64,000 nucleotides of DNA from Rhizobium sp. Root1212. GTDB lineage: Bacteria > Pseudomonadota > Alphaproteobacteria > Rhizobiales > Rhizobiaceae. The position numbers and the translations under genes were made by a program. Location of the stretch: NCBI RefSeq assembly GCF_001424985.1, contig NZ_LMDA01000010.1:1-64000 (forward strand), written 5' to 3'. The first letter of the stretch is position 1, and each line of letters begins with the position of its first letter. Below, piece by piece: positions 29,127 to 38,599 of this stretch. A model generated the notes under the pieces. That model worked only from the letters and a program-made list of their open reading frames with translations. It was not told the origin of the DNA and did no database searches.

Positions 29127-31835
29127 ATGGTCAGCTTCGGCGGTCTCGCCCGCAAAATCTTCGGCTCGTCCAACGACCGCCGCGTCAAGGGCTACAAGGC
29201 TCGGGTCGATGCCATAAACGCTCTCGAACCCGAGATCAAAGCGCTTTCGGATGACGCGCTGAAGGCGAAGACGGCGGAATTTCGCGCCCAGCTCGCCGAA
29301 GGCAAGACGCTGGACGACCTGCTCGTGCCGGCCTTCGCCGTCGCCCGCGAGGCGGCGCGCCGTGTTCTGGGGCTGCGCCCCTTCGACGTGCAGCTGATCG
29401 GCGGCATGATCCTGCATGAGCGCGCCATCGCCGAAATGAAGACCGGCGAAGGCAAGACGCTGGTGGCAACGTTGCCGGTCTATCTGAACGCGCTCGCCTC
29501 CAAGGGGGTGCATGTCGTGACCGTCAACGACTACCTCGCCACCCGCGACTCGGCGACCATGGGCCGTATCTACGGCTTCCTCGGGCTGACGACAGGCGTC
29601 ATCGTGCATGGCCTGACCGACGAGCAGCGCCGCGACGCCTATGCCTGCGACATCACCTACGCCACCAACAACGAGCTTGGCTTCGACTATCTGCGCGACA
29701 ACATGAAGTATGAGCGCAACCAGATGGTCCAGCGCGGCCACTTCTTCGCTATCGTCGACGAAGTCGACTCGATCCTGGTCGACGAAGCCCGCACGCCGCT
29801 GATCATTTCCGGTCCGCTCGACGACCGCTCCGATCTCTACAACAAGATCGACAGCTTCATTCCGCTGCTTTCGCCGGAAGATTACGAAATCGACGAGAAG
29901 CAGCGCTCGGCCAACTTCTCCGAAGACGGCACCGAGAAGCTCGAAAACCTGCTGCGCGACGCGGGCCTGCTGAAGGGTGAATCGCTCTACGACGTCGAGA
30001 ACGTCGCGATCGTCCACCACGTCAACAACGCGCTGAAGGCCCACAAGCTGTTCCAGCGCGACAAGGACTACATCGTCCGCGGCGACGAGATCGTCATCAT
30101 CGACGAATTCACCGGCCGTATGATGCCGGGCCGTCGCTACTCCGAAGGCCAGCATCAGGCGCTGGAAGCCAAGGAAAAGGTGACCATCCAGCCGGAAAAC
30201 CAGACGCTGGCCTCGATCACATTCCAGAACTATTTCCGCATGTACAAGAAGCTCGGCGGCATGACCGGCACGGCTTCGACGGAAGCGGAAGAATTCGGCA
30301 ACATCTACGGCCTCGAAGTCATCGAAGTGCCGACCAACCTGCCGATCAAGCGTATCGACGAGGACGACGAGGTCTACCGGACCGCCGACGAGAAATACAA
30401 GGCGATCCTGGCCGAGATCAAGGACGCCCACGACCGCGGCCAGCCGGTTCTGGTCGGCACCACCTCGATCGAAAAATCCGAACTGCTGGCCGAGCTTCTG
30501 AAACGGACCGGCTTTACCAAATTCCAGGTTCTGAACGCCCGTTATCACGAGCAGGAAGCCTATATCGTCAGCCAGGCCGGCGTGCCCGGCGCCGTCACCA
30601 TCGCCACCAACATGGCTGGCCGTGGTACCGACATCCAGCTCGGCGGCAATGTCGACATGCGCATCGAGGCCGAACTCGCCGAAGTCGAGCCGGGTCCGGA
30701 GCGCGACGCCCGCGAGGCGGCGATTCGGCAGGAAATCGGCAAGCTCAAGGAACAGGCGCTGGCCGCCGGCGGCCTTTATGTTCTGGCCACCGAACGCCAC
30801 GAAAGCCGTCGTATCGACAACCAGCTGCGCGGCCGTTCCGGCCGTCAGGGCGACCCCGGCCGCTCGAAATTCTTCCTGTCTCTGCAGGACGACCTGATGC
30901 GCATCTTCGGCTCCGACCGCATGGATTCGATGCTGCAAAAGCTGGGTCTGAAGGAAGGCGAGGCCATCGTCCATCCCTGGATCAACAAGGCGCTGGAACG
31001 TGCCCAGAAGAAGGTCGAAGCCCGCAACTTCGACACGCGCAAGAACCTTCTGAAGTATGACGACGTGCTGAACGACCAGCGCAAGGTGATCTTCGAGCAG
31101 CGCATCGAGATGATGGATGCGACCGATCTCGAAGAGACGATCGCCGACATGCGCCATGAGGTCATCGAAGACATCGTTTCCCGCCGCATCCCGGAAAAGG
31201 CCTATGCCGAACAATGGGATACCGAGGGGCTGAAGACGGACGTGCAGACCCAGCTGAACCTCGACCTGCCGGTCGTCGAGTGGGCCGGCGAGGAAGGCAT
31301 CGACGATGCCGATATCCGCGAGCGCATCACGGCGGCTGCCGATGCCGCCGCGACCGACCGCGCCGAGCGGTTCGGGCCGGAAATCATGCGCTATGTCGAG
31401 CGTTCGGTGCTGCTGCAGACGCTCGATCATCTGTGGCGCGAGCATATCGTCAACCTCGACCACCTGCGTTCGGTCATCGGTTTCCGCGGCTATGCCCAGC
31501 GTGACCCGCTGCAGGAATACAAGGCGGAAGCCTTCGAGCTGTTCCAGGCGCTGCTGGCCAACCTGCGCCAGGCTGTGACCTCGCAGATGATGCGCGTCGA
31601 ACTGGTGCGCGAAGCGGCTGAAGCGCCGCAGCCGGTGCCGCCGGCGATGGAAGGCCATCATATCGACCCGGTCACCGGCGAGGACGACTTCAGCGAGGGC
31701 GCCCTGCCGGTCGTAGCGCCGGAAAACCGCGATCCGAAGAACCCGCTGAGCTGGGGCCGCGTCTCGCGCAACGAGGCCTGCCCCTGTGGTTCGGGCAAGA
31801 AGTACAAGCACTGCCACGGGGCTTACGAGGCCTGA
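29127..31835 (+). CDS. secA: Preprotein translocase ATPase SecA
   Basis: A 902-residue, full-length SecA: nucleotide-binding domain 1 with MKTGEGKT (near 104-111), [16 protein letters not shown] (DEAD-like Walker B), preprotein cross-linking domain, domain 2 with [13 protein letters not shown], helical scaffold and wing, and the C-terminal zinc tail [14 protein letters not shown] that binds SecB. It drives Sec-dependent export at the inner membrane. AAAGGA lies about ten bases before the ATG. A hairpin terminator follows. Confidence 0.98.
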   Translation: MVSFGGLARKIFGSSNDRRVKGYKARVDAINALEPEIKALSDDALKAKTAEFRAQLAEGKTLDDLLVPAFAVAREAARRVLGLRPFDVQLIGGMILHERAIAEMKTGEGKTLVATLPVYLNALASKGVHVVTVNDYLATRDSATMGRIYGFLGLTTGVIVHGLTDEQRRDAYACDITYATNNELGFDYLRDNMKYERNQMVQRGHFFAIVDEVDSILVDEARTPLIISGPLDDRSDLYNKIDSFIPLLSPEDYEIDEKQRSANFSEDGTEKLENLLRDAGLLKGESLYDVENVAIVHHVNNALKAHKLFQRDKDYIVRGDEIVIIDEFTGRMMPGRRYSEGQHQALEAKEKVTIQPENQTLASITFQNYFRMYKKLGGMTGTASTEAEEFGNIYGLEVIEVPTNLPIKRIDEDDEVYRTADEKYKAILAEIKDAHDRGQPVLVGTTSIEKSELLAELLKRTGFTKFQVLNARYHEQEAYIVSQAGVPGAVTIATNMAGRGTDIQLGGNVDMRIEAELAEVEPGPERDAREAAIRQEIGKLKEQALAAGGLYVLATERHESRRIDNQLRGRSGRQGDPGRSKFFLSLQDDLMRIFGSDRMDSMLQKLGLKEGEAIVHPWINKALERAQKKVEARNFDTRKNLLKYDDVLNDQRKVIFEQRIEMMDATDLEETIADMRHEVIEDIVSRRIPEKAYAEQWDTEGLKTDVQTQLNLDLPVVEWAGEEGIDDADIRERITAAADAAATDRAERFGPEIMRYVERSVLLQTLDHLWREHIVNLDHLRSVIGFRGYAQRDPLQEYKAEAFELFQALLANLRQAVTSQMMRVELVREAAEAPQPVPPAMEGHHIDPVTGEDDFSEGALPVVAPENRDPKNPLSWGRVSRNEACPCGSGKKYKHCHGAYEA

Positions 31836-31860
31836 TACGGGGCTTTGATTGGAATGCGAG

Positions 31861-31886
31861 ATGCCGCCTTCGGGCGGCATTTTCGT
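31861..31886 (+). terminator. Intrinsic terminator after secA
   Basis: ATGCCGCC-TTCG-GGCGGCAT stem-loop with the stable TTCG tetraloop followed by TTTCGTTT, 25 bases after the secA stop. Confidence 0.85.
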
Positions 31887-31967
31887 TTGTATATGCGGGC
31901 GCCCGCGGCGCCGCCACACGCTTTGTTAACGCTGATCTGCCAAAACTCTGATCCTGTTTTGCGTTCT

Positions 31968-33407
31968 ATGCGGGTACGGCTTGTGTTCACGGCGGCATGT
32001 CAGACGGCTGGGCGAATTCTTCCGCCGGCGGCCAGGGAGCGGCTGGCAGCGCTTGGCGTCACCCTCCGCACCATCCTGACCGCCAGCGACCCCAGGCACA
32101 TCGCCCAGCGCATGGCGCTCGTCGCCTTCGCCATCCGCATCGTCAGCGCGGCCATCGCCTTCGCCTCGCAGATCATCCTCGCCCGGCTGATGGGCGAGTT
32201 CGAATACGGCATCTATGTCTTTGTCTGGGTGCTGGTGGTGCTGTTCGGCAATCTGTCCTGCCTCGGCTTCCACACCGCGATCATCCGCTTTTTGCCGCAG
32301 TATCATGCGCAGGACGCACTGCCGGAAATCCGCGGGCTCACGACGACGGTGCGGGTCTTCGCGCTGGTTTCAGCGAGCGTTCTGGCCTTCGTCGGGATCG
32401 TCGGGCTCTGGCTCTTCGGGCACCTGATCGAGGGCTATTATCTGGTGCCGCTTTACCTCGGCATCTTCACGCTGCCGATGATCGCGCTGAACGACGTGAT
32501 GGACGGTACCTCGCGCGCCCATAGCTGGGCGATCTCGGCCTTGAGCCCGACCTATCTCATCCGGCCGCTGCTGATGCTGGCGCTGATGGTGCTTGCCGTG
32601 GTCGGCGGGGCGGAGCCGACGGCGAAGACCGGCATGATCACCGCGATGGCGGCGACCTATCTCACCAGCATCACCCAGTTCTTCATCCTGACCTGGCGGC
32701 TGCGGCGGCGCTATGTCGCCGGGCCGCGACGGATCGAGTTCGGCACCTGGATCAGGGTGGCGCTGCCGATCTTCCTGATCGAGGGGTTCGGCTTCATGCT
32801 GACCAATTCGGACGTCGTCATCGTCGGGCTCTATCTCGACCCGGAAAGCGTGGCGATCTATTTTGCGGCGGCCAAGACCATGGCGCTGGTGCATTTCGTC
32901 AGCTTTTCGGTGAAGGCGGCGGCCGGCCCCCGCTTTTCGTCCGCCATGGCAAGCCCGGATCGCCTGCAGCTCGCCCATATCGCCATCGAGAGCGCCAAAT
33001 GGACCTTCTGGCCGTCGTTGGCCGTCGGAGGGCTGGTCTTGCTGTTCGGCACCTTCCTACTCTCGCTGTTCGGGCCGGCCTTCGTTGCCGGCTGGCCGCT
33101 CATGGCGATCCTCTATGCAGGGGCGATGGCCAAGGCGGTGGTCGGGCCTGCCGAAGCCTTTCTCACCATGGCGGGGCGGCAGAAGCTCTGCGTCGTGCTC
33201 TACGCGCTGGCGCTGACGTCGAACCTCCTTCTCAACGTGACCCTCATCCCGCTTTTCGGGCTGACCGGGGCTGCCTTTGCGACTGCGGGCGCCATGGTCG
33301 CCGAGGCGATCCTTCTCCATCTGGCGGTGCGCCGCACCTTCGGCTTCAGCCTGTTTGCTTTTGCCGATCCACACGCCAGCAACATCCGTGCGGAGGCAGC
33401 ATCATGA
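31968..33407 (+). CDS. Polysaccharide flippase (MOP/Wzx-like membrane protein)
   Basis: A 479-residue polytopic protein (about 12-14 membrane helices) of the MOP superfamily, polysaccharide-transporter branch. It begins with a soluble stretch then IAQRMALVAFAIRIVSAAIA, with QIILARLMGEFEYG as in Wzx/RfbX-like proteins. It probably flips a lipid-linked glycan across the inner membrane. The start is uncertain: ATG 31968 lacks a clear ribosome site. Its stop overlaps the next gene (ATGA), so the two are co-translated. Substrate unknown; no glycosyltransferase is adjacent. Confidence 0.87.
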   Translation: MRVRLVFTAACQTAGRILPPAARERLAALGVTLRTILTASDPRHIAQRMALVAFAIRIVSAAIAFASQIILARLMGEFEYGIYVFVWVLVVLFGNLSCLGFHTAIIRFLPQYHAQDALPEIRGLTTTVRVFALVSASVLAFVGIVGLWLFGHLIEGYYLVPLYLGIFTLPMIALNDVMDGTSRAHSWAISALSPTYLIRPLLMLALMVLAVVGGAEPTAKTGMITAMAATYLTSITQFFILTWRLRRRYVAGPRRIEFGTWIRVALPIFLIEGFGFMLTNSDVVIVGLYLDPESVAIYFAAAKTMALVHFVSFSVKAAAGPRFSSAMASPDRLQLAHIAIESAKWTFWPSLAVGGLVLLFGTFLLSLFGPAFVAGWPLMAILYAGAMAKAVVGPAEAFLTMAGRQKLCVVLYALALTSNLLLNVTLIPLFGLTGAAFATAGAMVAEAILLHLAVRRTFGFSLFAFADPHASNIRAEAAS

Positions 33408-34678
33408 TCGGCAATCCCAACTTTCCCGACGACGCCAACAGCCATGGCGCAAGGCTTCTCGGCGGCCTGATACCGCCCGCGCCGGAGCGGCCGAATGCCG
33501 ACCGGTCCATCACCGTCGGCAGGCCGGGGCGCGAACTGTGCCTCTACCCCGCCAAGGCGGGATACGACCTGCAGGAGGAACTCGATTTCCTCTCCAACCG
33601 GGCGATGGAGCCGAACGTGTTCTTCACCGGCCGTTTCCTCGCACCGGCCATGCCGCGGCTGGAAGACCGCGTCGTGCGCCTCGCGCTGATCCGCGACAAT
33701 GATGCGCGCCGCAGCCGGCTGCGCTTCCTGATGCCCTATTCCATCGACAAGCCCGGCTTTTCCATCGGCAGCCCGATCATTCGCGCCTGGTCGAACCCGT
33801 TCGGGCCGCTCGGCGTGCCGCTGCTCGATGCCGAGGAAGCCGCCGAGACCATCGACAACCTGCTCGAAGGCCTGGCGCTGCCCGCTGCCGGACTGCCGCC
33901 GGTGCTGGTGCTGCCGGATATCCGGCTGAAGGGCAAGTTCGCCCAGTTGCTGCGCGCCGTCGCCATCGGCCGCAACCTGCCGCTGACCGTCACCGACACG
34001 TTCGAGCGACCGATGCTGGAGAGCTTGCTCGACGGCGATGCCTATCTGCGCAAGTCGATCACCGGCCCGCGGCTGAAGGAGTTGCGGCGGCTGTGGAAGA
34101 AGCTGGAGGAACAGGGCAACCTCACCTACACCGTCGCCCGCCAGCCGGAGGAAATCCGCCTGCGCATGGAGGAGTTTCTGGCGCTGGAGGCGGCGGGCTG
34201 GAAGGGCAAGGGCCGCACCGCCATGGTGCAGGACCGCTACCACGCCGCCTTTGCCCGCGAAGCCATCACCAATCTTGCCGAGGCCGACAGCGTGCGCATC
34301 CACACGCTCGATCTCAATGGCGTCGCGATCGCTTCGATGGTCGTGTTCATGATGGCCGGCGATGCCTATACGTGGAAGACGGCGTATGACGAGACTTTCG
34401 CCCGTTTCTCGCCGGGCAAGCTGCTGCTCGCCCAGCTCACCGAATGGCACCTCGACGATGCCAATATCCTGCGCTCGGACAGCTGCGCCGTGCCGGACCA
34501 TCCGATGATCGGCCGCATGTGGGACGAGCGCGAGGAAATGGGCACGCTGATCATCGGCCTGCAGGAAAACCGGGACCGGGAAGTGCGGCAGGTGGGCGCG
34601 CAGCTGCATCTCTATCGCAACACGCGGAACATGGCGAAGCTGCTGCGGGACAAGATAAGGCATCTGGCGGCGCGGTAA
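33404..34678 (+). CDS. FemAB/BioF2-like GNAT acyltransferase
   Basis: A 424-residue soluble protein. The C-terminal half (about 215-400) matches the BioF2-like/FemAB-type acetyltransferase domain, with RMEEFLALEAAGWKGKGRTA and FARFSPGKLLLAQLTEWHL (substrate/CoA loop, here SPGKLL). Such proteins often add acyl or aminoacyl groups to polysaccharide precursors. The four-base overlap with the flippase gene indicates a shared job in decorating and exporting a surface glycan; this is inference. N-terminal part unrecognised. Confidence 0.85.
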   Translation: MIGNPNFPDDANSHGARLLGGLIPPAPERPNADRSITVGRPGRELCLYPAKAGYDLQEELDFLSNRAMEPNVFFTGRFLAPAMPRLEDRVVRLALIRDNDARRSRLRFLMPYSIDKPGFSIGSPIIRAWSNPFGPLGVPLLDAEEAAETIDNLLEGLALPAAGLPPVLVLPDIRLKGKFAQLLRAVAIGRNLPLTVTDTFERPMLESLLDGDAYLRKSITGPRLKELRRLWKKLEEQGNLTYTVARQPEEIRLRMEEFLALEAAGWKGKGRTAMVQDRYHAAFAREAITNLAEADSVRIHTLDLNGVAIASMVVFMMAGDAYTWKTAYDETFARFSPGKLLLAQLTEWHLDDANILRSDSCAVPDHPMIGRMWDEREEMGTLIIGLQENRDREVRQVGAQLHLYRNTRNMAKLLRDKIRHLAAR

Positions 34679-34712
34679 GGGCGGCCAGATGCGGGAATGG
34701 ATGGCAGGCGGC

Positions 34713-34916
34713 TCAGCCCCTGCGTTTCGCCATGTAAGGCAGGGCAAACAGGTAAAGCCCGCTGAACAGCAGCAGAAACAGCGGCAACAGTGGCGAATAG
34801 ACGATCCATGCCGGCGGCTGGCCGAAGGCCATGGTGGCGAAATTGGCGGCGACTGTCAGGGTGAAGATGATCGATATCCATCGATGGGCCGGCCGGATGG
34901 ATTTGTTCCAGCTCAT
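34713..34916 (-). CDS. Small two-helix membrane protein
   Basis: A 67-residue protein starting MSWNKSIRPAHRWISIIF with two predicted membrane helices (about 13-33 and 42-60) and a basic tail (MAKRRG). Seen in related bacteria as an uncharacterised membrane protein, often near ArsR-AHSA1 genes. It is convergent with the acyltransferase gene and 87 bases downstream of the AHSA1 gene, possibly the last gene of that operon. Confidence 0.72.
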   Translation of the reverse strand: MSWNKSIRPAHRWISIIFTLTVAANFATMAFGQPPAWIVYSPLLPLFLLLFSGLYLFALPYMAKRRG

Positions 34917-35003
34917 GAATGTGGTCTCCAAATGGGGCACTGGTGCGGAACAGGGTGGGCTCTCACGCTTTTGCGCCCACCATGTTCCGCGTGAGGGTGT
35001 CGT

Positions 35004-35435
35004 TCAATTAAGGGTGGCTGCGAGCCTATCGAGCTTTTCCAGGAAGCCCTGCCAACCGTGGCGAGCGCCGTGGAAGGCCTGCGTCTGATCCGGCAGGAAG
35101 CCGGTCTGCTCCATGCGCAGATGGGTGCCTTTGGCGGTCGGTGTCAGGGTCAGCGTCACCACGCTTCTGAGGTTATAGGCCCTGTCTTCGTGGACATGGT
35201 TCCAGGTGTAGGACAGCCGCTGGCCGGGCTCGACGACCAGCACTTCACAGTCCAAGACACCGCCCCATTCGCCACGCAGGTTGAAGCGATGGCCGACAAT
35301 GGGGGCGAAGTCGTTGCTCATCAGCCATTCCGCGATCAGGTGCGGCTGGGTCAGAGCGCGCCAGAGTTTTTCGGGCGGATGCGGCATCTCGCGCTCGACG
35401 GTTACGGTTCGGGTTTCGGTCAGCATCTCGGTCAT
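35004..35435 (-). CDS. SRPBCC/AHSA1 family protein
   Basis: A 143-residue START-like protein. It shows the AHSA1 pattern: REMPHPPEKLWRALTQPHLIAEWL, then GHRFNLRGEWGGVLDCEVL and a final HGWQGFLEKLDRLAATLN helix. It probably binds a hydrophobic ligand. Its start overlaps the ArsR stop by four bases, a common pairing in which the regulator controls the SRPBCC protein. Confidence 0.93.
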   Translation of the reverse strand: MTEMLTETRTVTVEREMPHPPEKLWRALTQPHLIAEWLMSNDFAPIVGHRFNLRGEWGGVLDCEVLVVEPGQRLSYTWNHVHEDRAYNLRSVVTLTLTPTAKGTHLRMEQTGFLPDQTQAFHGARHGWQGFLEKLDRLAATLN

Positions 35436-35755
35436 TGATCCATCCTGTTCAGCAAATCTTCGAGGGCGTCGAACTTTTTCTCCCAGAAGCCGGTCATCTC
35501 CTGCGCCCAGTCGATGAGGGGAGCCAGCGCGGCATAGTCGGCGCTGTAATGGGTCTGGCGGCCTTCGTGGCGGTCGCGCACGAGGCCGGCGCGCTTGAGG
35601 GAGGCAAGGTGCTTGGAGACGACGGGTTGGGACACCCCGGCTCCGGCCGTCAGGACGCCGACCGTCCTCTCCCCTTCCCGGCACAGGCGTTCGAAGATCG
35701 CCCGCCGTGTGGGATCGGCCAATGTCCTAAAAATTTCATCGCGCGCGGTGGCCAT
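35432..35755 (-). CDS. ArsR family transcriptional regulator
   Basis: A 107-residue ArsR winged helix: FRTLADPTRRAIFERL, then GVSQPVVSKHLASLKRAGLV (recognition helix) and RDRHEGRQTHYSADY wing. It has no CxC metal motif, so it belongs to the non-metal branch usually paired with SRPBCC proteins. It likely represses its own operon through the palindrome immediately upstream. Confidence 0.93.
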   Translation of the reverse strand: MATARDEIFRTLADPTRRAIFERLCREGERTVGVLTAGAGVSQPVVSKHLASLKRAGLVRDRHEGRQTHYSADYAALAPLIDWAQEMTGFWEKKFDALEDLLNRMDQ

Positions 35756-35757
35756 CG

Positions 35758-35811
35758 AAATTCATACCCATTCAGCTATGAATTGATATATAGCTGAATG
35801 GCTATGAATTT
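35758..35811. promoter_or_regulatory. Palindromic operator upstream of arsR-AHSA1
   Basis: Two nested inverted repeats: inner CATTCAGCTA (35769-35778) with TAGCTGAATG (35791-35800), and outer AAATTCATA (35758-35766) with TATGAATTT (35803-35811). The site begins two bases upstream of the ArsR start, the usual place for autorepression. The A/T-rich centre could contain the promoter. Confidence 0.75.
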
Positions 35812-35978
35812 GTCAAGCGACGTTTTGGATGGAAAGAGGGTCTGCTGGTGGTGCCGTATCCGCGAAAACGGAGGCAATGTTCCGGTTCGTCGTCCCATTG
35901 ACGAGAGCATTTTTCATCGCGATAGGGGCGAGCCGAAAAATGTGCTAAGCGCCAGCGAATAACAACAGGAGTGCAATC

Positions 35979-36212
35979 GTGAGCGAACCGACCGTAGCAG
36001 AGGCAACAAACCGCATTTATGAATCGCTTCAGGCGGACAATGCCGACATCGATGCGCATATCGCGGTTCTCAAGGCAGCATTGACGCGGGCGGGTTTGAA
36101 AGAGGCCGTATTCGACCCGGCCAGGCTCGTGCAGAACAATCGCTCTGGCAGAAAGCTGATGCAGGCCTACTTTCGGCAGCGCGGCGTCGTGGTGACATTC
36201 TCGGCTTCGTGA
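35979..36212 (+). CDS. Hypothetical protein
   Basis: A 77-residue soluble, helix-rich protein (MSEPTVAEATNRIYESLQAD...) with AACAGGAG about ten bases before the ATG. It ends in a basic/aromatic stretch (GRKLMQAYFRQRGVVVTF). No family recognised. It is convergent with the acyl-CoA synthetase gene. Confidence 0.72.
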   Translation: MSEPTVAEATNRIYESLQADNADIDAHIAVLKAALTRAGLKEAVFDPARLVQNNRSGRKLMQAYFRQRGVVVTFSAS

Positions 36213-36308
36213 AGCCCTGCGATGACGTCGGGTGCCGGTTGAAGTGCCGCATCCATCCCGAGGCGTGAGCTGCCGAAGTCATTCGGCGGCTTTCGGCCTA
36301 AATCGGCC

Positions 36309-37955
36309 TCACCCCGCCAAAAGCCCCTCGCCCGCGCCCTCTGCCGCCGCCTTCTCGCGCAGGAAGCGGCGGATGATCTTGCCGGAGGTGGTCATCGGCA
36401 GGTCGGCGACGAATTCGATTTCGCGGGGATATTCGTGCATCGACAACCGGGTCTTCACCCAGTCGCGGATATCTTCCGCCAAAGCCCGTGACGGCGCCTG
36501 CCCTTCCCTCAAAACCACGTAGGCCTTGACGATTTCGGTGCGCAGCGCGTCGGTTTTGCCGATGGCGGCGGCCATGCGGATGGCGGGGTGGCCGGTCAGG
36601 CAATCCTCGATCTCGCTCGGGCCGATGCGGTAACCCGACGAGGTGATGACGTCGTCGTCGCGGCCGATGAAGGTGACGTAGCCCTCCGCATCCATCGTAC
36701 CCTGGTCGCCGGTGGTCATCCACTCGCCGATGAACTTGGCGGCGGTAGCCGGCTCGTTCTGCCAGTAGCCGAGAAACATCACCGGATCGGGACGACGCAC
36801 GGCGACCTGACCGACGGAACCGGGTGGAAGCACCCTGCCCTCGGCATCGATGATTGCAACGTCGTGGCCGGGGGCGGCCTTGCCCATCGAGCCGGGCTTC
36901 AGCACGCCGAGATGGGCGGCTGAGGAGAGCACGATGTTGCACTCTGTCTGGCCGTAAAACTCGTTGACGGGAACGCCAAGGGCTTTCGAGGAGGCTTCCC
37001 AGGTCTGGCGGCCCAGGGATTCGCCGGCGGAACCGACGGTGCGCAGATCGAAGGCGTAGGATGCGCGCGGGTTTTCCACCGCCTGCATCAGCCGCAGCGC
37101 CGTCGGCGGGATGAAGGCATTGCGCACCTTCATTTCTGAGAGAATACGGAAAGCCACGTGCGGATCGAATTTCTGCGCCGGCGAGGAGACGACGGGAACG
37201 CCAAGCAGCAGGGACGGCAGGAGTGCGTTCAACAGGCCACCGGCCCAGGCCCAGTCGGCGGGCGTCCACATACGGTCTCCCGGCTGCGGCAGGTCGGCGT
37301 GGTGGAACTGGAAGCCGGGGATATGGCCGAGCAGCACCCGGTGGCCGTGCAGCGCGCCCTTGGGCGGGCCTGTGGTGCCCGACGTGTAGATCATCATCGC
37401 CGGATCGTTCGGGCCGGTATCGCAGGGAACGAAGGAGCCGGGATGGCCTTCCGACAGAGCCTCGAAGGCGGTCTCGCCCTGTCCTGCGACGAGGATGACG
37501 TGGCGAAGGCCGGGCAGGCGATCGCGCACCGCGGCGATCTTTTCCAGGCCGAAGCTGTTGGTGACGACGGCAACGGCACCGGCGTCGCGCAGGCGGTATT
37601 CCAGCGCCTCGACGCCGAAGAGCAGCGCCAGCGGCAGGGCGACGGCACCGGCCTTGTAGATGCCGGCATGGGCGATCGCGGCTTCGAAGCCCTGCGGCAG
37701 CAGGATCGCCACGCGATCGACGCGGGTTACGCCAAGCGCAGCCAAGCCTGCGGCGAAGGACGAGGATTTGCGGGCATAATCGCCATAGGTCAGCGATTGG
37801 TGCGCGCCATCCGGACTGAAATGCTGAAGGCAGATGCGATCCGGTTCGCGCACCGCCCAAGCGTCGCTGACGGCGACGCCGATGTTGAAGCGGTCAGGGA
37901 TCTGCCAGCGGAAATCGCGCCGGACGTCGTCGTAGGAGCTGCGGACAGGAAGCAT
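36309..37955 (-). CDS. AMP-dependent acyl-CoA synthetase
   Basis: A 548-residue ANL-superfamily enzyme with the P-loop YTSGTTGPPKGALHG (near 190), NEFYGQTECN, the MTTGDQG motif and the C-terminal catalytic Lys in MTTSGKIIRRFL. It activates a carboxylic acid to an acyl-AMP and then acyl-CoA; similarity to acetyl/propionyl/medium-chain ACS-like ligases is clear but the substrate is not. A short conserved protein gene lies 81 bases upstream on the same strand. Confidence 0.93.
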   Translation of the reverse strand: MLPVRSSYDDVRRDFRWQIPDRFNIGVAVSDAWAVREPDRICLQHFSPDGAHQSLTYGDYARKSSSFAAGLAALGVTRVDRVAILLPQGFEAAIAHAGIYKAGAVALPLALLFGVEALEYRLRDAGAVAVVTNSFGLEKIAAVRDRLPGLRHVILVAGQGETAFEALSEGHPGSFVPCDTGPNDPAMMIYTSGTTGPPKGALHGHRVLLGHIPGFQFHHADLPQPGDRMWTPADWAWAGGLLNALLPSLLLGVPVVSSPAQKFDPHVAFRILSEMKVRNAFIPPTALRLMQAVENPRASYAFDLRTVGSAGESLGRQTWEASSKALGVPVNEFYGQTECNIVLSSAAHLGVLKPGSMGKAAPGHDVAIIDAEGRVLPPGSVGQVAVRRPDPVMFLGYWQNEPATAAKFIGEWMTTGDQGTMDAEGYVTFIGRDDDVITSSGYRIGPSEIEDCLTGHPAIRMAAAIGKTDALRTEIVKAYVVLREGQAPSRALAEDIRDWVKTRLSMHEYPREIEFVADLPMTTSGKIIRRFLREKAAAEGAGEGLLAG

Positions 37956-38036
37956 GGCACGCTCATCTGGTTTTGCTGCGATGCAGCTAACACGGAGCGG
38001 CGCACAAATTCAATGTCCCGAATTCTGGCCCGTCCC

Positions 38037-38255
38037 TCAGGACTGGAAGACGATGTCGGTGCAATCGCGGTCGCTGAGCGCCCCGAGAAGTTCGTCCTGC
38101 GTTTCGTAGCCCGCGAGGAAGAGATCGATGATGGCGCCGGCGGCCTTGACGCCCTCATGGCTGCGCAGGCGGATGCTGCGCTCGGCGCACCAGGAGAACA
38201 AGGCACCCGAAAGCGCATCCATATCGTCGAAAGCGGCTGTATGAACCTGAGACAT
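38037..38255 (-). CDS. Conserved small hypothetical protein
   Basis: A 72-residue acidic protein (MSQVHTAAFDDMDALSGALF) with a central WCAERSIRL and an acidic end (DRDCTDIVFQS). The ATG at 38255 has a purine-rich GGGGTTG upstream. It precedes the acyl-CoA synthetase on the same strand. No function assigned. Confidence 0.65.
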   Translation of the reverse strand: MSQVHTAAFDDMDALSGALFSWCAERSIRLRSHEGVKAAGAIIDLFLAGYETQDELLGALSDRDCTDIVFQS

Positions 38256-38533
38256 GAGCAACCCCCTTTTTTTGCGGCCGTTCGAAAAACCGTGACGCAA
38301 GCCTGACGCAGGATGGCGCATTTTGGCAAATGGCTTGCGTTATGGCGGTTAACACCGCGCTGAAATCCCGTAGGAAAGGAGGGGAAATGGATAGGACCGT
38401 GCCGAAACGGGACATTCGGCCCCACGCGCCGCCCGCGAGTTGCCGCCTCCGGGGAAACCTGTCTCGAATCGGCCGGGCCGAGATTGAGGTTTCCGAATTC
38501 CGTCCGGCTGGACGGTTTCGTATAAAAGGCATG
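38256..38533. other. Intergenic region between acyl-CoA synthetase operon and repeat gene
   Basis: About 280 bases. It holds a strong ribosome-site-like AAAGGAGGGG at 38375-38384 followed by ATG at 38387, opening a plus-strand frame that runs antisense through the repeat gene (see findings). Nothing else is supportable. Confidence 0.4.
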
Positions 38534-38536
38534 AAA

Positions 38537-38566
38537 AAGCCTCCCGCCGGGTCCGGCGGGAGGCTT
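38537..38566 (-). terminator. Intrinsic terminator of the octapeptide-repeat gene
   Basis: A 13-14 bp stem (AAGCCTCCCGCCGG / CCGGCGGGAGGCTT) whose minus-strand reading ends in a U-run (AAAAA at 38534 on the plus strand). It is 33 bases downstream of the repeat gene's stop. Confidence 0.88.
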
Positions 38567-38599
38567 CGGTTCGTTCGTATCGGCCTTTCGGCGTCTTTC

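Noticed and set aside
29016..31919. 967-codon open frame antisense to secA
   Set aside because: SecA on the plus strand has full-length family match; the antisense frame arises from GC-rich codon bias.
33200..34747. 515-codon open frame antisense to the acyltransferase
   Set aside because: Shadow of the sense gene, with no domain content.
36298..37860. Second long frame over the acyl-CoA synthetase on the same strand
   Set aside because: Out-of-frame shadow: it is Arg/Pro-rich and lacks the synthetase motifs present in the other frame.
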